Positions 18,729 to 29,860 of a DNA stretch of 41,519 nt are shown here, piece by piece. The DNA is taken from NCBI GenBank assembly GCA_030836825.1, contig JAUPLR010000067.1:1-41519 (forward strand), read 5' to 3'. Below the pieces are notes generated by a model that worked only from the letters and a program-made list of their open reading frames with translations, searched no databases and was not told where the DNA came from. Positions within the stretch are counted from its first letter, which is position 1, and the number at the start of each line of letters is the position of its first letter. The DNA comes from Campylobacterota bacterium (GTDB lineage: Bacteria > Campylobacterota > Campylobacteria > Campylobacterales > Sulfurimonadaceae). The position numbers and the translations under genes are program-made.

Positions 18729-20606
18729 TTATTCGATTTCAGCGTCGATGACATCGTCATCTTTTTTCGCAGATGATGCAGCTGCTTCGCCGCCTTCATT
18801 TTGCTTGTACATTTGTTCTGCCATTTTATGGCTCACATCGGCCAGTTTTTTCGTTGCTGTTTCAATTTGATCTTTGGTAGCATCTGCATCTTTTAGGATC
18901 GCTTTGAGTTCAGCTAGTGCCTCTTCGATTGCTGCTTTTTCACTTGCGTCAATTTTATCCGCCATCTCTTCGAGAGATTTTTCGGTTTGGCTTGCAAGTG
19001 CGTCCGCTTGGTTGCGGAGATCTACGATCTCTTTGCGCGCTGCGTCTTCTGCTTTGTGGCTTTCTGCGTCTTGGACCATTTTATTGATCTCCTCTTCGCT
19101 CAACCCTGAACTTCCAGAGATGGTGATGGACTGAGATTTACCGGTCCCTTTATCCGTAGAGCTTACGGTCAAAATACCGTTGGCATCGATGTCAAACGTT
19201 ACTTCGATTTGAGGCACACCGCGTTTTGCAGCAGGGATACCGGTAAGTTCAAAAAGCCCTAGAGATTTGTTATCACGGGCGAACTCACGCTCACCTTGAC
19301 CAACAGAGATGGAAACCGCTGGCTGGTTGTCTTCTGCTGTTGAGAATACCTGTGATTTCTTAACCGGAATCGTCGTCCCTTTTTCGATGATCTTGGTCAT
19401 GACACCGCCAAGCGTTTCAATTCCAAGACTCAATGGTGTAACGTCGAGAAGAAGAACGTCTTTAACATCTCCACGTAAAACCCCACCTTGGATCGCAGCA
19501 CCCGCAGCTACAACCTCATCCGGATTTACACCCTTGTTGAGTGTCTTACCGCCGAACTCATCGGATACCATTTTTTGTGCGATCGGAAGACGTGTTGAAC
19601 CCCCAACCATAATCACTTCGTTAATCTCATTGTTGCTCATTCCTGCATCTTTCATCGCAGTTTTGATATGAGAAATCGTCTCTTTGACCAAGGTATCGAT
19701 CATTCCCTCGAACTTAGCACGTGTCAATTTAACGACCAAGTGTTTTGGACCCGTTGCATCCGCTGTGATAAACGGAAGATTGATCTCTGTCTCTTCAGCA
19801 GATGAAAGCTCTTTTTTAGCGTTCTCTGCCGCATCTTTAAGACGCTGTAGTGCCATTTTGTCCGCTTTGAGATCGATACCATGATCCGATTTAAACTCTG
19901 ATGCCAAGAAGTCAACGATCTTGTTGTCAAAGTCGTCTCCACCCAAGAAGGCGTTACCGTCGGTTGAAAGAACTTCAAATGTTCCCTCAGAAATCTCAAG
20001 AACCGTTACGTCAAACGTTCCGCCCCCTAGATCGTAAACGAGAACTTTTTCATCCCCTTTTGAATCCAATCCGTATGCCAAAGCAGAAGCCGTTGGCTCG
20101 TTGATGATACGTAAAACGTTCAATCCTGCGATCGTTCCTGCTTCTTTGGTCGCTTTACGCTGTGCATCATTAAAATACGCAGGTACGGTAATAACCGCAT
20201 CGGTTACGGATTGCCCAAGATAGCTTTCCGCATCCGCTTTGAGTTTTGAAAGGATTTTTGCAGAAATCTCTTGCGGCGTGTAAATTTTACCCGCAACGTC
20301 AACCGCAGCCATACCGTTTTTATCCACGATTTTGTACGTGACTTTATCGTGTGCCTCTTTTGCTTTTTCCTCATTCATCATGAGACCCATGATACGCTTG
20401 ACCGAGTAAATCGTTTTATCCGGATTGGTAATCGCCTGACGTTTAGCCGGATCACCTACAAGAATTTCACCCTTATCGGTAAAGGCCACTACCGATGGAG
20501 TGGTATTTTTACCCTCTTTGTTGGGGATGATTTTTGCTTCGCCGCCCTCGTAGACAGCGACACATGAGTTTGTTGTTCCTAAATCGATTCCAATTACTTT
20601 TGACAT
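18729..20606 (-). CDS. dnaK: Molecular chaperone DnaK (Hsp70)
   Basis: [29 protein letters not shown] ... [10 protein letters not shown]; full length. Confidence 0.99.
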   Translation of the reverse strand: MSKVIGIDLGTTNSCVAVYEGGEAKIIPNKEGKNTTPSVVAFTDKGEILVGDPAKRQAITNPDKTIYSVKRIMGLMMNEEKAKEAHDKVTYKIVDKNGMAAVDVAGKIYTPQEISAKILSKLKADAESYLGQSVTDAVITVPAYFNDAQRKATKEAGTIAGLNVLRIINEPTASALAYGLDSKGDEKVLVYDLGGGTFDVTVLEISEGTFEVLSTDGNAFLGGDDFDNKIVDFLASEFKSDHGIDLKADKMALQRLKDAAENAKKELSSAEETEINLPFITADATGPKHLVVKLTRAKFEGMIDTLVKETISHIKTAMKDAGMSNNEINEVIMVGGSTRLPIAQKMVSDEFGGKTLNKGVNPDEVVAAGAAIQGGVLRGDVKDVLLLDVTPLSLGIETLGGVMTKIIEKGTTIPVKKSQVFSTAEDNQPAVSISVGQGEREFARDNKSLGLFELTGIPAAKRGVPQIEVTFDIDANGILTVSSTDKGTGKSQSITISGSSGLSEEEINKMVQDAESHKAEDAARKEIVDLRNQADALASQTEKSLEEMADKIDASEKAAIEEALAELKAILKDADATKDQIETATKKLADVSHKMAEQMYKQNEGGEAAASSAKKDDDVIDAEIE

Positions 20607-20630
20607 GTTATTTCCTTAATATTTATTTTT

Positions 20631-21164
20631 TTAGTTTGCTATTACGACCATTGCATCACGCAAGGTTCGTTCTTTATATTTATACCCTTTTTGAAAGGTA
20701 TTAACGATCTCTCCGCTCTCATGAGCGTCGCTATCAACTTTTTGCACCGCGTTGTGAATCTCCGGATCAAACGGATGACTCTCATCGACAGGCGTAACCC
20801 CATGTTTTTCGAGAACACTGAGCATCTGCTTGAGCGTCAGCTCAACACCCTCTTGCAACTTTTCAAGCAAAACCGCTGGCTCTGCTTCGATAGCCGTTGC
20901 CGCGATCGCCATTGACAATGAATCCACTACTGGAATCAAATCTTTGGCGAATTTTTCGTTTGAATACTCAAGCGCTTGATATTTCTCACGCTCTAACCGT
21001 TTTTTGATATTGTCAAAATCAGCATGTACGCGAGCGTACGTATCTTTCAGAGAGGCTAATTCTTCTTTTACTTGTGTTAATTCGTCTTTTTCTTCTTGCA
21101 CATCATTGTCTTCAAGAACAACCTGCTCCTGAGCTTCTGACGCTTCATTAATTTCATTTGACAT
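20631..21164 (-). CDS. grpE: Nucleotide exchange factor GrpE
   Basis: YARVHADFDNIKKRLEREK; HGVTPVDESHPFDPEIHNAVQKV; GYKYKERTLRDAMVVIAN; upstream of dnaK. Confidence 0.97.
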   Translation of the reverse strand: MSNEINEASEAQEQVVLEDNDVQEEKDELTQVKEELASLKDTYARVHADFDNIKKRLEREKYQALEYSNEKFAKDLIPVVDSLSMAIAATAIEAEPAVLLEKLQEGVELTLKQMLSVLEKHGVTPVDESHPFDPEIHNAVQKVDSDAHESGEIVNTFQKGYKYKERTLRDAMVVIAN

Positions 21165-21328
21165 AATTTAGAGATCCTTATTGTTGAAATCTGACGGTAT
21201 TGTACTGCATTGAGCCCTATGATGTCAAGAGTAATATGAAATATTTTATATAGAATAGTTTAGTCATGCGCTATCAAGTCTGCTTTTCTCTTTCAAACTG
21301 CTATAATAAGGGTAAAAAAAGGGTTCTG

Positions 21329-22738
21329 ATGACAAAAAACACCTTCCGAATTTTTACCATTATGGCCCTAGCCCTTTTTGCTTATACGTTATGGATTATG
21401 CCGCCTCCTCTTGATATTGACCCTAAAGCGTGGAGGCTCTTTGCCATTTTTAGCGCCACCATACTCTCGATTTTATTCAATCTTCTTCCCATTATCGCGG
21501 CCTCTATCATTGCCTTGGCAGTGAGCGTTTTGAGCGACGTTATTGAACCTGCAAAAGCCTATGCCGGATTTTCGGAAAGTTTTATTCTTCTTATCGTAGC
21601 TGCCTTTTTAGTCTCTCATGCGGTTCATAAATCGGGGCTTGGCAAACGGCTGTCGCTTCACATGATAAAACGTTTCGGAAAATCAACCCTTGGACTTGGG
21701 TACAGCGTTATGCTTACCGATTTGCTGATTGCTCCTGCGTTTCCAAGCAATACTGCGCGTTCAGGTGCCTTATACCCACTGGTCTACGGTCTCGCTCATG
21801 ACTGCGGCTCCAAAGTAGGTGATGGCACACGCAAGAAAGTCGGGAGTTATTTAATGATGACCTCGATGGCAGGGCTCACCGTCTCCTCCGCTCTCTGGCT
21901 CACCGCAATGGCCGTCAATCCAGTAGGGGCAAAGATCGCTGAAACTATGGGGATTCACATTACCTTCTCCTCTTGGCTCATGGCTTCGATGGTTCCGTCG
22001 CTGATTGCTTTTATGGCAATACCTTGGGTTTTGTATCGTATTTATCCCCCAGAGGTAACCTTCACTCCCGATGCTCCTGCAAATGCACAGGCAATGCTTG
22101 ACATCATGGGTCCTATCAGTCGCAATGAGTGGATCACGGCCGCGGTATTTTTGGGGATGCTCATCCTTTGGTCGCTTTCAGGATTCTTTTCCATCGACAA
22201 AGCAGCCGTTGCTTTTGGCGGATTGGGAATTCTCATAGCAACACGTGTTTTTCGCGTAGAGGACTTTCATTCACAAGGCGAAGCACTAAGTACCCTCATC
22301 TGGTTTGCTATTCTTTTTGCTTTGAGCACGCAATTGGCTGAAATGGGTTTCATGAGTGCCGTAGCCAACCACTTTACCTCTTACCTCGCTGAGATGTCCT
22401 GGATGGCTGTTTACGCTCTGCTTGTTGTTCTTTATGTGACAATCCACTATTTTTTCGTTTCCCAAAGCGCGCATTTACTTGCTCTTTTCGGACTCTTTTT
22501 AAGCATCGGGCTGAGTGCGGGTGTACCGGGTGAACTTATGGCCATGATGCTGTTGTTTGCCTCCAACTTCAATGCGATCATCGCCCCGCAGGGCTCCTCT
22601 GCTAATGCAATCTATTTTAGCTCAGGATACGTAACCGCACGAGAAATCTATATTTATGGGGGAGCCATCACGCTTTTAAATCTTATTATCTATCTTGCCA
22701 TCGGAACACCATGGATACTGGCAGTCACCCGCTCATGA
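21329..22738 (+). CDS. DASS/SLC13 family anion (dicarboxylate/sulfate) transporter
   Basis: Multiple TM segments; APAFPSNTARSGALYPLV and FNAIIAPQGSSANAIYFSSGYV are DASS-type motifs. Start MTKNTFRIF. Confidence 0.88.
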   Translation: MTKNTFRIFTIMALALFAYTLWIMPPPLDIDPKAWRLFAIFSATILSILFNLLPIIAASIIALAVSVLSDVIEPAKAYAGFSESFILLIVAAFLVSHAVHKSGLGKRLSLHMIKRFGKSTLGLGYSVMLTDLLIAPAFPSNTARSGALYPLVYGLAHDCGSKVGDGTRKKVGSYLMMTSMAGLTVSSALWLTAMAVNPVGAKIAETMGIHITFSSWLMASMVPSLIAFMAIPWVLYRIYPPEVTFTPDAPANAQAMLDIMGPISRNEWITAAVFLGMLILWSLSGFFSIDKAAVAFGGLGILIATRVFRVEDFHSQGEALSTLIWFAILFALSTQLAEMGFMSAVANHFTSYLAEMSWMAVYALLVVLYVTIHYFFVSQSAHLLALFGLFLSIGLSAGVPGELMAMMLLFASNFNAIIAPQGSSANAIYFSSGYVTAREIYIYGGAITLLNLIIYLAIGTPWILAVTRS

Positions 22739-23898
22739 AAACAACCTTTATTCAAATAGGTCAATATGGGCTCAAACTTTTACTCTCTACCCTTGCGCTT
22801 GTGATGACTTTGTATCTGCTGCTATTTTCTCCATGGGGAAACAGCTTGACAAAGTCTCTTATTGAAAAAAAACTAATTTCTGTTTTACAAACACCCGTAA
22901 CGATTGATAATTTCACGCTCACCCACAATGCATTAGCCCTTAATTTTCACGATTCCGTAAACAATACCGTTCAAGTAAATGGAAAATATTCACTTATTAC
23001 GCTCACACTTCACGCTTTTTATCAAGCCGATTTGTCTCATATTGGTGAACTCAATACGTTTGGGCTTCCTCTCAAAACTTCCGGATTCCTAAGTGGCGGA
23101 TATGGGCGTATGATGATGCAGGGTTCTGTAAATCTCTTCGATGGAAATTTACGCTATCGCGTCTGGCTCAACCGTTTCCACCCCTCTGACATACATTTCT
23201 CTATCCTGAATATTAAGTATCAAAATTTCATGCAATGGCTCGAGTATCCTCATCACAGCTCCACCGTACTTACGGGAGAAGTTGATCTGCATGGAATAAA
23301 CCGTCGTGATATCCAAGGCAATGTGACACTGCGTACCCGTACGCAAAACTTTTCTCCCTCAAAACTTATAGATGACAACTCTTCGTTTGACTTTTTCTCA
23401 CTATTTACCGACGAGGAGGGTAAAATTCAGCCCTTTCATCTCAATCTCACCCTAAACGCATCGGTGGATGAACTGGGTATTCTTGAACAATTTGCCATGC
23501 TCCCCCTACGTGGAAGCGCTAATCTCAACACCACGCTCCAAGGAGATCAAGAGCGTCTCGTCCTTGATGCACACAGCAATATTGCCAAAAGTGCAACACA
23601 TACGCGCGTGCATTGGAAGAAATTACGCCCTTCCTATCTCTATGCCGATGTGAAACACGCCGATGCCGATGCCCTTTTTCATCTCTTTTCTAAAAAGGCT
23701 CCTACACAAGGGAGTATCTCTCTCAGTGTTGAATCCCTATCCAATGCCATCCACTATCGGGGAAGTTTTACTTCCAAAATCACGCATCTCAACTTCGATA
23801 ACACCACAACGCATGAGAGTATGTTGCAGGATCTTCTAAAAGCCCCATCCCTTAGTCTGTCCACAAAAAGCATCACGCCTGTGTTTGCGCATCCGTAA
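22735..23898 (+). CDS. AsmA-like / DUF748-like membrane-anchored protein
   Basis: N-terminal TM then beta-rich repetitive sequence (LTGEVDLHGINRRDIQGNVTLRTRT); ATGA overlap with the DASS transporter gene. Confidence 0.5.
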   Translation: MKTTFIQIGQYGLKLLLSTLALVMTLYLLLFSPWGNSLTKSLIEKKLISVLQTPVTIDNFTLTHNALALNFHDSVNNTVQVNGKYSLITLTLHAFYQADLSHIGELNTFGLPLKTSGFLSGGYGRMMMQGSVNLFDGNLRYRVWLNRFHPSDIHFSILNIKYQNFMQWLEYPHHSSTVLTGEVDLHGINRRDIQGNVTLRTRTQNFSPSKLIDDNSSFDFFSLFTDEEGKIQPFHLNLTLNASVDELGILEQFAMLPLRGSANLNTTLQGDQERLVLDAHSNIAKSATHTRVHWKKLRPSYLYADVKHADADALFHLFSKKAPTQGSISLSVESLSNAIHYRGSFTSKITHLNFDNTTTHESMLQDLLKAPSLSLSTKSITPVFAHP

Positions 23899-24454
23899 GG
23901 GTCAGACACAAAATCACTTTCTTACCCTGTGCATGAAGCATTTCAGCAGCTTCGGTGAGGGTGGTTCCCGTAGTGACAATATCGTCCACCAAAATGACTT
24001 CTTTCTCATCAAACGGTACATACTGAAACTCTCTTGGATTTGCGAGTCGTTCTTCCACACTTTTTCCCGCGTATTTATGCTGTTTAGCAGCACGGAGTTT
24101 TCCATACAACGGTGTGATAAGCGGTGATTTTAGTGCGCGATTGAGAATCGCTGTATGTGCATAGCCGCTTTTCACATGATCGTCTATGCTGATGGAGGCC
24201 ACCTTTTTTTCATAATTCCACTCTTTGGCAAAGTGTTGCATCGAGCGGCGTGCCATAATGGTATAGAGATAATATCCCAGATCCGTATGTTTGGTGAGGA
24301 GCAAGGGTTCGATGTCGCTGTAGGAGAAAAAAGAGTAGACGGGAATGGAACCTAAGATTTTACGTTTATAGAGACTAGGAGTGAGAAATTCATCTCGACA
24401 CGTGTCACAGATGTGAGAGAAGATGCTCCATCTCTCACACATCATACAGCGCAC
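23873..24454 (-). CDS. ComF-family phosphoribosyltransferase-like protein
   Basis: MRCMMCERWSIFSHICDTCRDEF Zn-binding start; VILVDDIVTTGTTLTEAAEML PRPP loop. Confidence 0.88.
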   Translation of the reverse strand: MRCMMCERWSIFSHICDTCRDEFLTPSLYKRKILGSIPVYSFFSYSDIEPLLLTKHTDLGYYLYTIMARRSMQHFAKEWNYEKKVASISIDDHVKSGYAHTAILNRALKSPLITPLYGKLRAAKQHKYAGKSVEERLANPREFQYVPFDEKEVILVDDIVTTGTTLTEAAEMLHAQGKKVILCLTLTDAQTQA

Positions 24455-24455
24455 G

Positions 24456-26246
24456 TTAGTCCATTTTGAGAACAGACATAAACGCCTCTTGCGGAAGCTG
24501 AACCTTCCCGATTGCCTTCATCCGTTTTTTACCCTCTTTTTGTTTATCGAGAAGTTTACGTTTACGGGAAATATCCCCGCCATAACATTTTGCGGTCACG
24601 TTTTTACCCATCGATTTGACCGTCTCACGGGCAATAACACGATTGCCGATACTGGCCTGAATCGCCACTTCAAAAAGCTGGCGCGGCACAATCTCTTTCA
24701 TATTGCTTACCAACGCTCGTCCGCGATGCTCCGCAGAAGTACGCGGAACGATAACGCTCAACGCATCCACCACTTCACCTGCTACGCGGACATCGAGTTT
24801 GACCAAATCACCCTCACGAAATTCAATAGGGTCGTAGTCAAAGCTCGCGTACCCTTTGGAGGTTGATTTGAGCTTGTCGTAAAAGTCCACAACGATCTCA
24901 TTCATCGGCATGACATAGATGAGCATAACCCGCGTCTCATTGAGATACTCCATCTTCTCCTGCATCCCGCGTTTATTCGTCAATAACGTAATGACATTGC
25001 CCAAATAGTCAGTCGGCGTAATCACCGTTGCGCGCACATACGGTTCTTCGATCTTGTCAATGTGCTGAGGCTCAGGAAGTTCACTCGGATTTTGCACCTC
25101 CACCATCGTCCCGTCGGTTTTATAGACTTTGTAGATAACCGAGGGAGCAGTCGCAATGAGATCGAGATTAAACTCTCGCTCCAACCGCTCTTTGATAACT
25201 TCCATGTGCAGCATCCCCAAAAATCCGACACGAAATCCAAATCCAAGAGCAACGGAAGTTTCGGGTTCATAACTTAAACTGCTGTCGTTGAGTTTGAGCT
25301 TGTCCAATGCATCGCGCACCGCTTCAAACTCATCCGTATCGATCGGGTAGAGCCCCGCAAATACAAACGGTTTCGCAGGAGCATATTCGCCTACCGGCTC
25401 ACGGGCGGGATTTTTCGCATCGGTGATCGTATCACCTACTCGGATACTTCCTACTTCCTTGACACCCAAAATGACGATTCCAATTTCACCGCTTTTGATA
25501 CTTTGCGTTTTTTGACGGCGAAGCGGATGGGGATACATCAGCTCCAATACCGAATGATTCTCATCATTATGCATGAGCTTGATCATCTGTCCCATTTTGA
25601 TCTCACCGTCAAATACACGAACCAGTGCCATAGCCCCCTGATACGCGTCAAACCATGAATCATAGATGATCGCTTTGGTCGTAGCATTTGGATCACCTAC
25701 GGGAGCAGGTATGCGATCCACAATCGCATCGATCAATGTTCTGATCCCTACGCCCGTTTTTGCTGAAATCATCACCGCATCGGTTGCATCGATACCGATC
25801 GTCGTCTCTATCTCTTCAGCGACGCGCTCAGGTTCCGCTGCAGGAAGGTCAATTTTGTTAATAACAGGGATAAGGGTAAGGTTGTTTTCCATTGCCATAT
25901 AGACGTTGGCAATGGTTTGCGCCTCAACCCCTTGTGCCGCATCAACGATCAGCAATGCACCATCGCTGGAAGCAAGCGATTTAGACACTTCGTAGCTAAA
26001 ATCGACATGACCCGGAGTATCGATCAAATTGAGAATGTAATGCTGTCCGTCTTTGACATAATCCAAACGGACACTTTGCGCTTTGATCGTGATCCCACGC
26101 TCTTGCTCGATGTCCATGGTATCCATCATCTGCTTTGAGAGTTCACGATCACTCACGGCTCCGCACTCTTGAATAATACGATCGGCTAACGTACTCTTGC
26201 CGTGGTCGATGTGGGCGATGATTGAAAAGTTGCGAATATTATCCAT
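24456..26246 (-). CDS. lepA: Elongation factor 4 (LepA)
   Basis: [24 protein letters not shown] ... [41 protein letters not shown]. Confidence 0.99.
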   Translation of the reverse strand: MDNIRNFSIIAHIDHGKSTLADRIIQECGAVSDRELSKQMMDTMDIEQERGITIKAQSVRLDYVKDGQHYILNLIDTPGHVDFSYEVSKSLASSDGALLIVDAAQGVEAQTIANVYMAMENNLTLIPVINKIDLPAAEPERVAEEIETTIGIDATDAVMISAKTGVGIRTLIDAIVDRIPAPVGDPNATTKAIIYDSWFDAYQGAMALVRVFDGEIKMGQMIKLMHNDENHSVLELMYPHPLRRQKTQSIKSGEIGIVILGVKEVGSIRVGDTITDAKNPAREPVGEYAPAKPFVFAGLYPIDTDEFEAVRDALDKLKLNDSSLSYEPETSVALGFGFRVGFLGMLHMEVIKERLEREFNLDLIATAPSVIYKVYKTDGTMVEVQNPSELPEPQHIDKIEEPYVRATVITPTDYLGNVITLLTNKRGMQEKMEYLNETRVMLIYVMPMNEIVVDFYDKLKSTSKGYASFDYDPIEFREGDLVKLDVRVAGEVVDALSVIVPRTSAEHRGRALVSNMKEIVPRQLFEVAIQASIGNRVIARETVKSMGKNVTAKCYGGDISRKRKLLDKQKEGKKRMKAIGKVQLPQEAFMSVLKMD

Positions 26247-26377
26247 ATTTTTGATTATCTCATTTATTTAATATTGTCGTGATTATAGCGAAAAGCGACT
26301 TACAGAAGGAGATCATTAAGGATAAAGAAAAGGGCAATTGACTACAATCTTCCTATAAATCCAACTCAAAGATATGT

Positions 26378-27217
26378 ATGAAAAAGAAACCTTTGATCGA
26401 CGTATGTCTCTTCCCGGCTGCAGGATACGGAACGCGCTTTTTACCGGCCACAAAATCGATGCCAAAAGAGATGCTTCCAATCCTGACAAAACCTCTCATC
26501 CAATATGGCGTTGAAGAAGCGATGGAAGCCGGCATGAGCACCATGGCGATCGTTACAGGACGAGGGAAACGGGCTATCGAAGATCACTTTGACGTTAGTT
26601 ATGAACTGGAACACCAAATCAAAGGCACCAGCAAAGAGAAGATGCTCGCCGACATACGTCACATCATTGATAAATGCGTTTTTTCATACACGCGACAAAT
26701 TAAAATGAAAGGACTTGGTCATGCCATTTTAACAGGAAAACCCCTTGTGGGCTATCAGCCTTTTGCTGTTATTCTAGCAGACGACCTATGCGTCAACGAT
26801 GCTGAAGGTATTTTATCTCAAATGGTAAAATTGTATGAAAAATACCAATGTTCCATCGTAGCCATTGAAGAGATTGATCCGCAGCAAACCGACAAATACG
26901 GCATTATCGCAGGAGAGGAGATTGAATCTGGGATTTACCGCGTCAGCACCATGGTTGAAAAACCTGCCCCCCAAGATGCTCCAAGCAACCTTGCCATTAT
27001 CGGGCGCTATATTCTTACCCCCGATATCTTTGATATTTTACAAGAAACCAAGCCGGGAAAGGCGGGCGAGATACAAATCACCGATGCCCTGATGGAGCAA
27101 GCGCTTCAAGGTAAGGTTATCGCGTATAAGTTCGAGGGCAAACGCTACGATTGCGGAAGCATAGACGGTTACGTACAAGCAACCGTTGAGCTGTATCATG
27201 AAATGAAGATTAGCTAA
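26378..27217 (+). CDS. galU: UTP--glucose-1-phosphate uridylyltransferase
   Basis: LFPAAGYGTRFLPATKSMPKEMLPI; AEGILSQMVKLYEKYQCSIVAIEEI; KAGEIQITDAL. Confidence 0.96.
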   Translation: MKKKPLIDVCLFPAAGYGTRFLPATKSMPKEMLPILTKPLIQYGVEEAMEAGMSTMAIVTGRGKRAIEDHFDVSYELEHQIKGTSKEKMLADIRHIIDKCVFSYTRQIKMKGLGHAILTGKPLVGYQPFAVILADDLCVNDAEGILSQMVKLYEKYQCSIVAIEEIDPQQTDKYGIIAGEEIESGIYRVSTMVEKPAPQDAPSNLAIIGRYILTPDIFDILQETKPGKAGEIQITDALMEQALQGKVIAYKFEGKRYDCGSIDGYVQATVELYHEMKIS

Positions 27218-28145
27218 AAAGAGAATTTACGCTCTCATTGTGATAGACACGGCGAATGACTTCCGCAAACAGCGGCGCAACGCTGATGACTTTAATCTTG
27301 TCACTGTGTCCGCGAAGAACAAGCGTGTTCGAGACCACAAGCTCATCGAGTTCACCGTTATTAATATTATCGTAAGCACTCCCGCTCAAAACTGCATGCG
27401 TAGCACACGCCATGACCGAAGTGGCTCCGCGCTTTTTAAGTGCGGCTGCGGCTTTTATCATTGTTCCCGCAGTATCGACCATATCATCGATCATGATAAT
27501 GTCTTTGCCCTCGACGTCACCGATAATGTTCATCACTTCCGATTCGTTCGCTTTTTCGCGGCGCTTGTCGACGATAACCATCTCAAGACCCAGTTTTTCA
27601 GCAAAGTGGCGCGCTCGTGCAACGCCTCCAATATCCGGAGAAGCAATCACCGGATTAGCAAAATTTTTCGAACTGATATACTCTTGGAAGATGATCGAAC
27701 CGTAGAGATTATCGACGGGAATATCAAAGAAGCCTTGGATTTGACCCGCGTGCAAGTCAATCGTAACGACACGGTCAACCCCTGCTTTTTCGAACATATC
27801 GGCGACAAGGCGTGCCGTAATAGGAACACGAGGCGCAGCTTTGCGATCTTGACGTGCATAGCCAAAATAGGGGACAACCGCTGTAATAGAACTCGCAGAT
27901 GAACGACGAAGGGCATCGGTCATAATGAGCAATTCCATTAAGTTGTCATTGGAAGGAGCACCCGTGCTTTGAATAATAAAGACGTCGCGTCCGCGTACGC
28001 TTTCAGCGATTTGAACGTTTATCTCACCGTCACTAAAGCGCTTTATTTCCGCCTTTGAGAGAGGAACATCGAGTGTTTTACAAACTTCGACCGAAAATTC
28101 GGTACATGCCGAACCGCTGAAAATTTTATATCCGCGCATGCGCAC
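27210..28145 (-). CDS. prs: Ribose-phosphate pyrophosphokinase
   Basis: FSDGEINVQIAESVRGRDVFIIQST; DRKAAPRVPITARLVADM; IIMIDDMVDTAGT. Confidence 0.98.
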   Translation of the reverse strand: MRMRGYKIFSGSACTEFSVEVCKTLDVPLSKAEIKRFSDGEINVQIAESVRGRDVFIIQSTGAPSNDNLMELLIMTDALRRSSASSITAVVPYFGYARQDRKAAPRVPITARLVADMFEKAGVDRVVTIDLHAGQIQGFFDIPVDNLYGSIIFQEYISSKNFANPVIASPDIGGVARARHFAEKLGLEMVIVDKRREKANESEVMNIIGDVEGKDIIMIDDMVDTAGTMIKAAAALKKRGATSVMACATHAVLSGSAYDNINNGELDELVVSNTLVLRGHSDKIKVISVAPLFAEVIRRVYHNESVNSLFS

Positions 28146-28198
28146 ATCCTCTTGAAAAAGATTTAAGTAACGAAATTATAACCTGACATCACTTAGGA

Positions 28199-29386
28199 TT
28201 AGGTTCGATAATCCGCATTTATTTTCACGTATTCATAACCCAAATCGCATCCGTACGCTACAAAACTACCACTATCTAATCCTATATCACAGTGAATGGT
28301 AAACGCCTCTTTTTGCATCACCGCAGCGGCAAACGGTTCCAATTTTTCGTCAAAAAGAAGTTCCCCTTTGTTGTAAACACACACCTCATCAAACCAGATA
28401 CTCAAAGTGCTTTCATCACACTCGATACCGCTGGCACCAATGGTCGAAGCAATACGCCCCCAGTTGGGATCTTGACCAAAAAGAGCCGTTTTAACCAACA
28501 AGGAGTTGCTCAATGCCTTTGCGGCAATTTCTGCTTCACCATTGTCTTTTGCGCCTGTTACGTTGTAGGTGACCAATTTAGTAGCCCCCTCCCCATCGCG
28601 AACCATCTCTTTGGCCAAAAAGAGCATGATTGCTTCCAGTGCTTCTTTAAAAGCTTGCGGATGAAAAGTACCGCTTTGTCCGTTGGCCATCAATAACACC
28701 GTATCGTTGGTCGAGGTATCCCCATCCACACTGGCCGCATTAAACGTGGTATGGGTACACTCATCCAACATTTTTTGCATCGTTACCGCATCAACTAAAG
28801 CATCGGTGGTAATAAAACACAGCATCGTCGCCATTGCGGGATTGATCATCCCTGCACCCTTTGCCATCGCACCGATACGAAATGATTTCCCGTCTTCGAG
28901 TTTCACCTCAAATGCAATGCGTTTTGCAAAGGTATCGGTGGTCATAATCGCTTCAGACGCATTTTTTCCCTCTCGCTTGGTGAGATCAAAATTCATTGCA
29001 CCCTCAATGATTTTAACTTTTGGAAGGCGCACACCGATAACCCCCGTAGAACTCATAACAGGATGTTGTATTTGCGGAAATTTGTCACTAAGGGCATTTA
29101 ACACTTCGTCAATATCCGCTATCCCTGAGGGTCCCGTCATGGCGTTGGCATTTTTGGCATTAATAAGGACAAAATTTCCCTTAAATGCCCCCTTTTTACG
29201 AAAATGCCGTATCGGCGCCGCCGTCATTTTATTGGTAGTAAAAACCGAAGCAATTGCACAGGGAGTGTCCGAATAAATAAACGCCAGATCTTTTGCTCCC
29301 TCTTTTTTAAGACCGATAGCAATGCCATCCGCATAAAAACCTGTAGTAGCGCATACACCGCCGTCGATATTTTCAATGGTATACAT
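28199..29386 (-). CDS. argJ: Bifunctional ornithine acetyltransferase / N-acetylglutamate synthase
   Basis: NKMTAAPI, VMSSTGVIGVRLP, AMAKGAGMINPAMATMLCFITTDA, SVDGDTSTNDTVLL. Confidence 0.97.
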   Translation of the reverse strand: MYTIENIDGGVCATTGFYADGIAIGLKKEGAKDLAFIYSDTPCAIASVFTTNKMTAAPIRHFRKKGAFKGNFVLINAKNANAMTGPSGIADIDEVLNALSDKFPQIQHPVMSSTGVIGVRLPKVKIIEGAMNFDLTKREGKNASEAIMTTDTFAKRIAFEVKLEDGKSFRIGAMAKGAGMINPAMATMLCFITTDALVDAVTMQKMLDECTHTTFNAASVDGDTSTNDTVLLMANGQSGTFHPQAFKEALEAIMLFLAKEMVRDGEGATKLVTYNVTGAKDNGEAEIAAKALSNSLLVKTALFGQDPNWGRIASTIGASGIECDESTLSIWFDEVCVYNKGELLFDEKLEPFAAAVMQKEAFTIHCDIGLDSGSFVAYGCDLGYEYVKINADYRT

Positions 29387-29462
29387 GAGAAAAACTCCAA
29401 AATGATTAAGTATCGTATTATAAGTGGATTTTGTTAAAGTGAAGGAAAGTCAAGAGAAAAGA

Positions 29463-29498
29463 TCGGGAAGAACTCCCGAAATGCGTGGGGCACCACGC
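29463..29498 (-). terminator. Tandem hairpins, probable rpmB terminator
   Basis: GCGTGG-GGCA-CCACGC and TCGGGA-AGAAC-TCCCGA inverted repeats; on the minus strand the second hairpin is followed by TCTTTTCTC. Confidence 0.6.
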
Positions 29499-29504
29499 GG
29501 GAAG

Positions 29505-29693
29505 TTACGAATCTTTTTTAAGAGTACGAAGCTCGGAAGCAGCGATTCTGATTTTTTTCGTGGTTCCGTCTTCAAGCGTAATACGAACAGTGCGAAGGTT
29601 TGGTAAAAAACGACGCTTTGTTCTGTTTTTAGCGTGAGAAACGTTGTTCCCGCTCATTGGGCCTTTACCGCTAATAGCACATCTTCTTGCCAT
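29505..29693 (-). CDS. rpmB: 50S ribosomal protein L28
   Basis: [34 protein letters not shown]. Confidence 0.97.
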   Translation of the reverse strand: MARRCAISGKGPMSGNNVSHAKNRTKRRFLPNLRTVRITLEDGTTKKIRIAASELRTLKKDS

Positions 29694-29860
29694 TTGAGGC
29701 TCCTTGCGTAAATTTAGGTTGCGAATACTACCTCATCAAACCCAAAGGTTACCTTAAAAGCATTAGCAATGCAATTCTTTTTGCATACATGTCCCATTTC
29801 AAGAATGTTTTAATTTACTCTGACTACAATAAACATAAAAATACTGGATGCATACCTACC

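Noticed and set aside
18581-18799. Minus-strand ORF of 72 aa containing 'FPVRPECVEGLFSPSFPRERE'
   Set aside because: It is a translation of the two dispersed repeats plus an out-of-frame part of dnaK; a classic spurious ORF.
18874-20567. Several plus-strand ORFs opposite dnaK (e.g. 19309..19671, 20271..20567)
   Set aside because: Shadow ORFs antisense to a strongly recognised dnaK with no independent support.
27240-27902. 220-aa plus-strand ORF opposite prs
   Set aside because: Shadow frame of conserved prs; Asn/His/Arg-rich with no domain resemblance.
28683-29276. 197-aa plus-strand ORF opposite argJ
   Set aside because: Antisense shadow of conserved argJ; no RBS-supported start or recognisable family.
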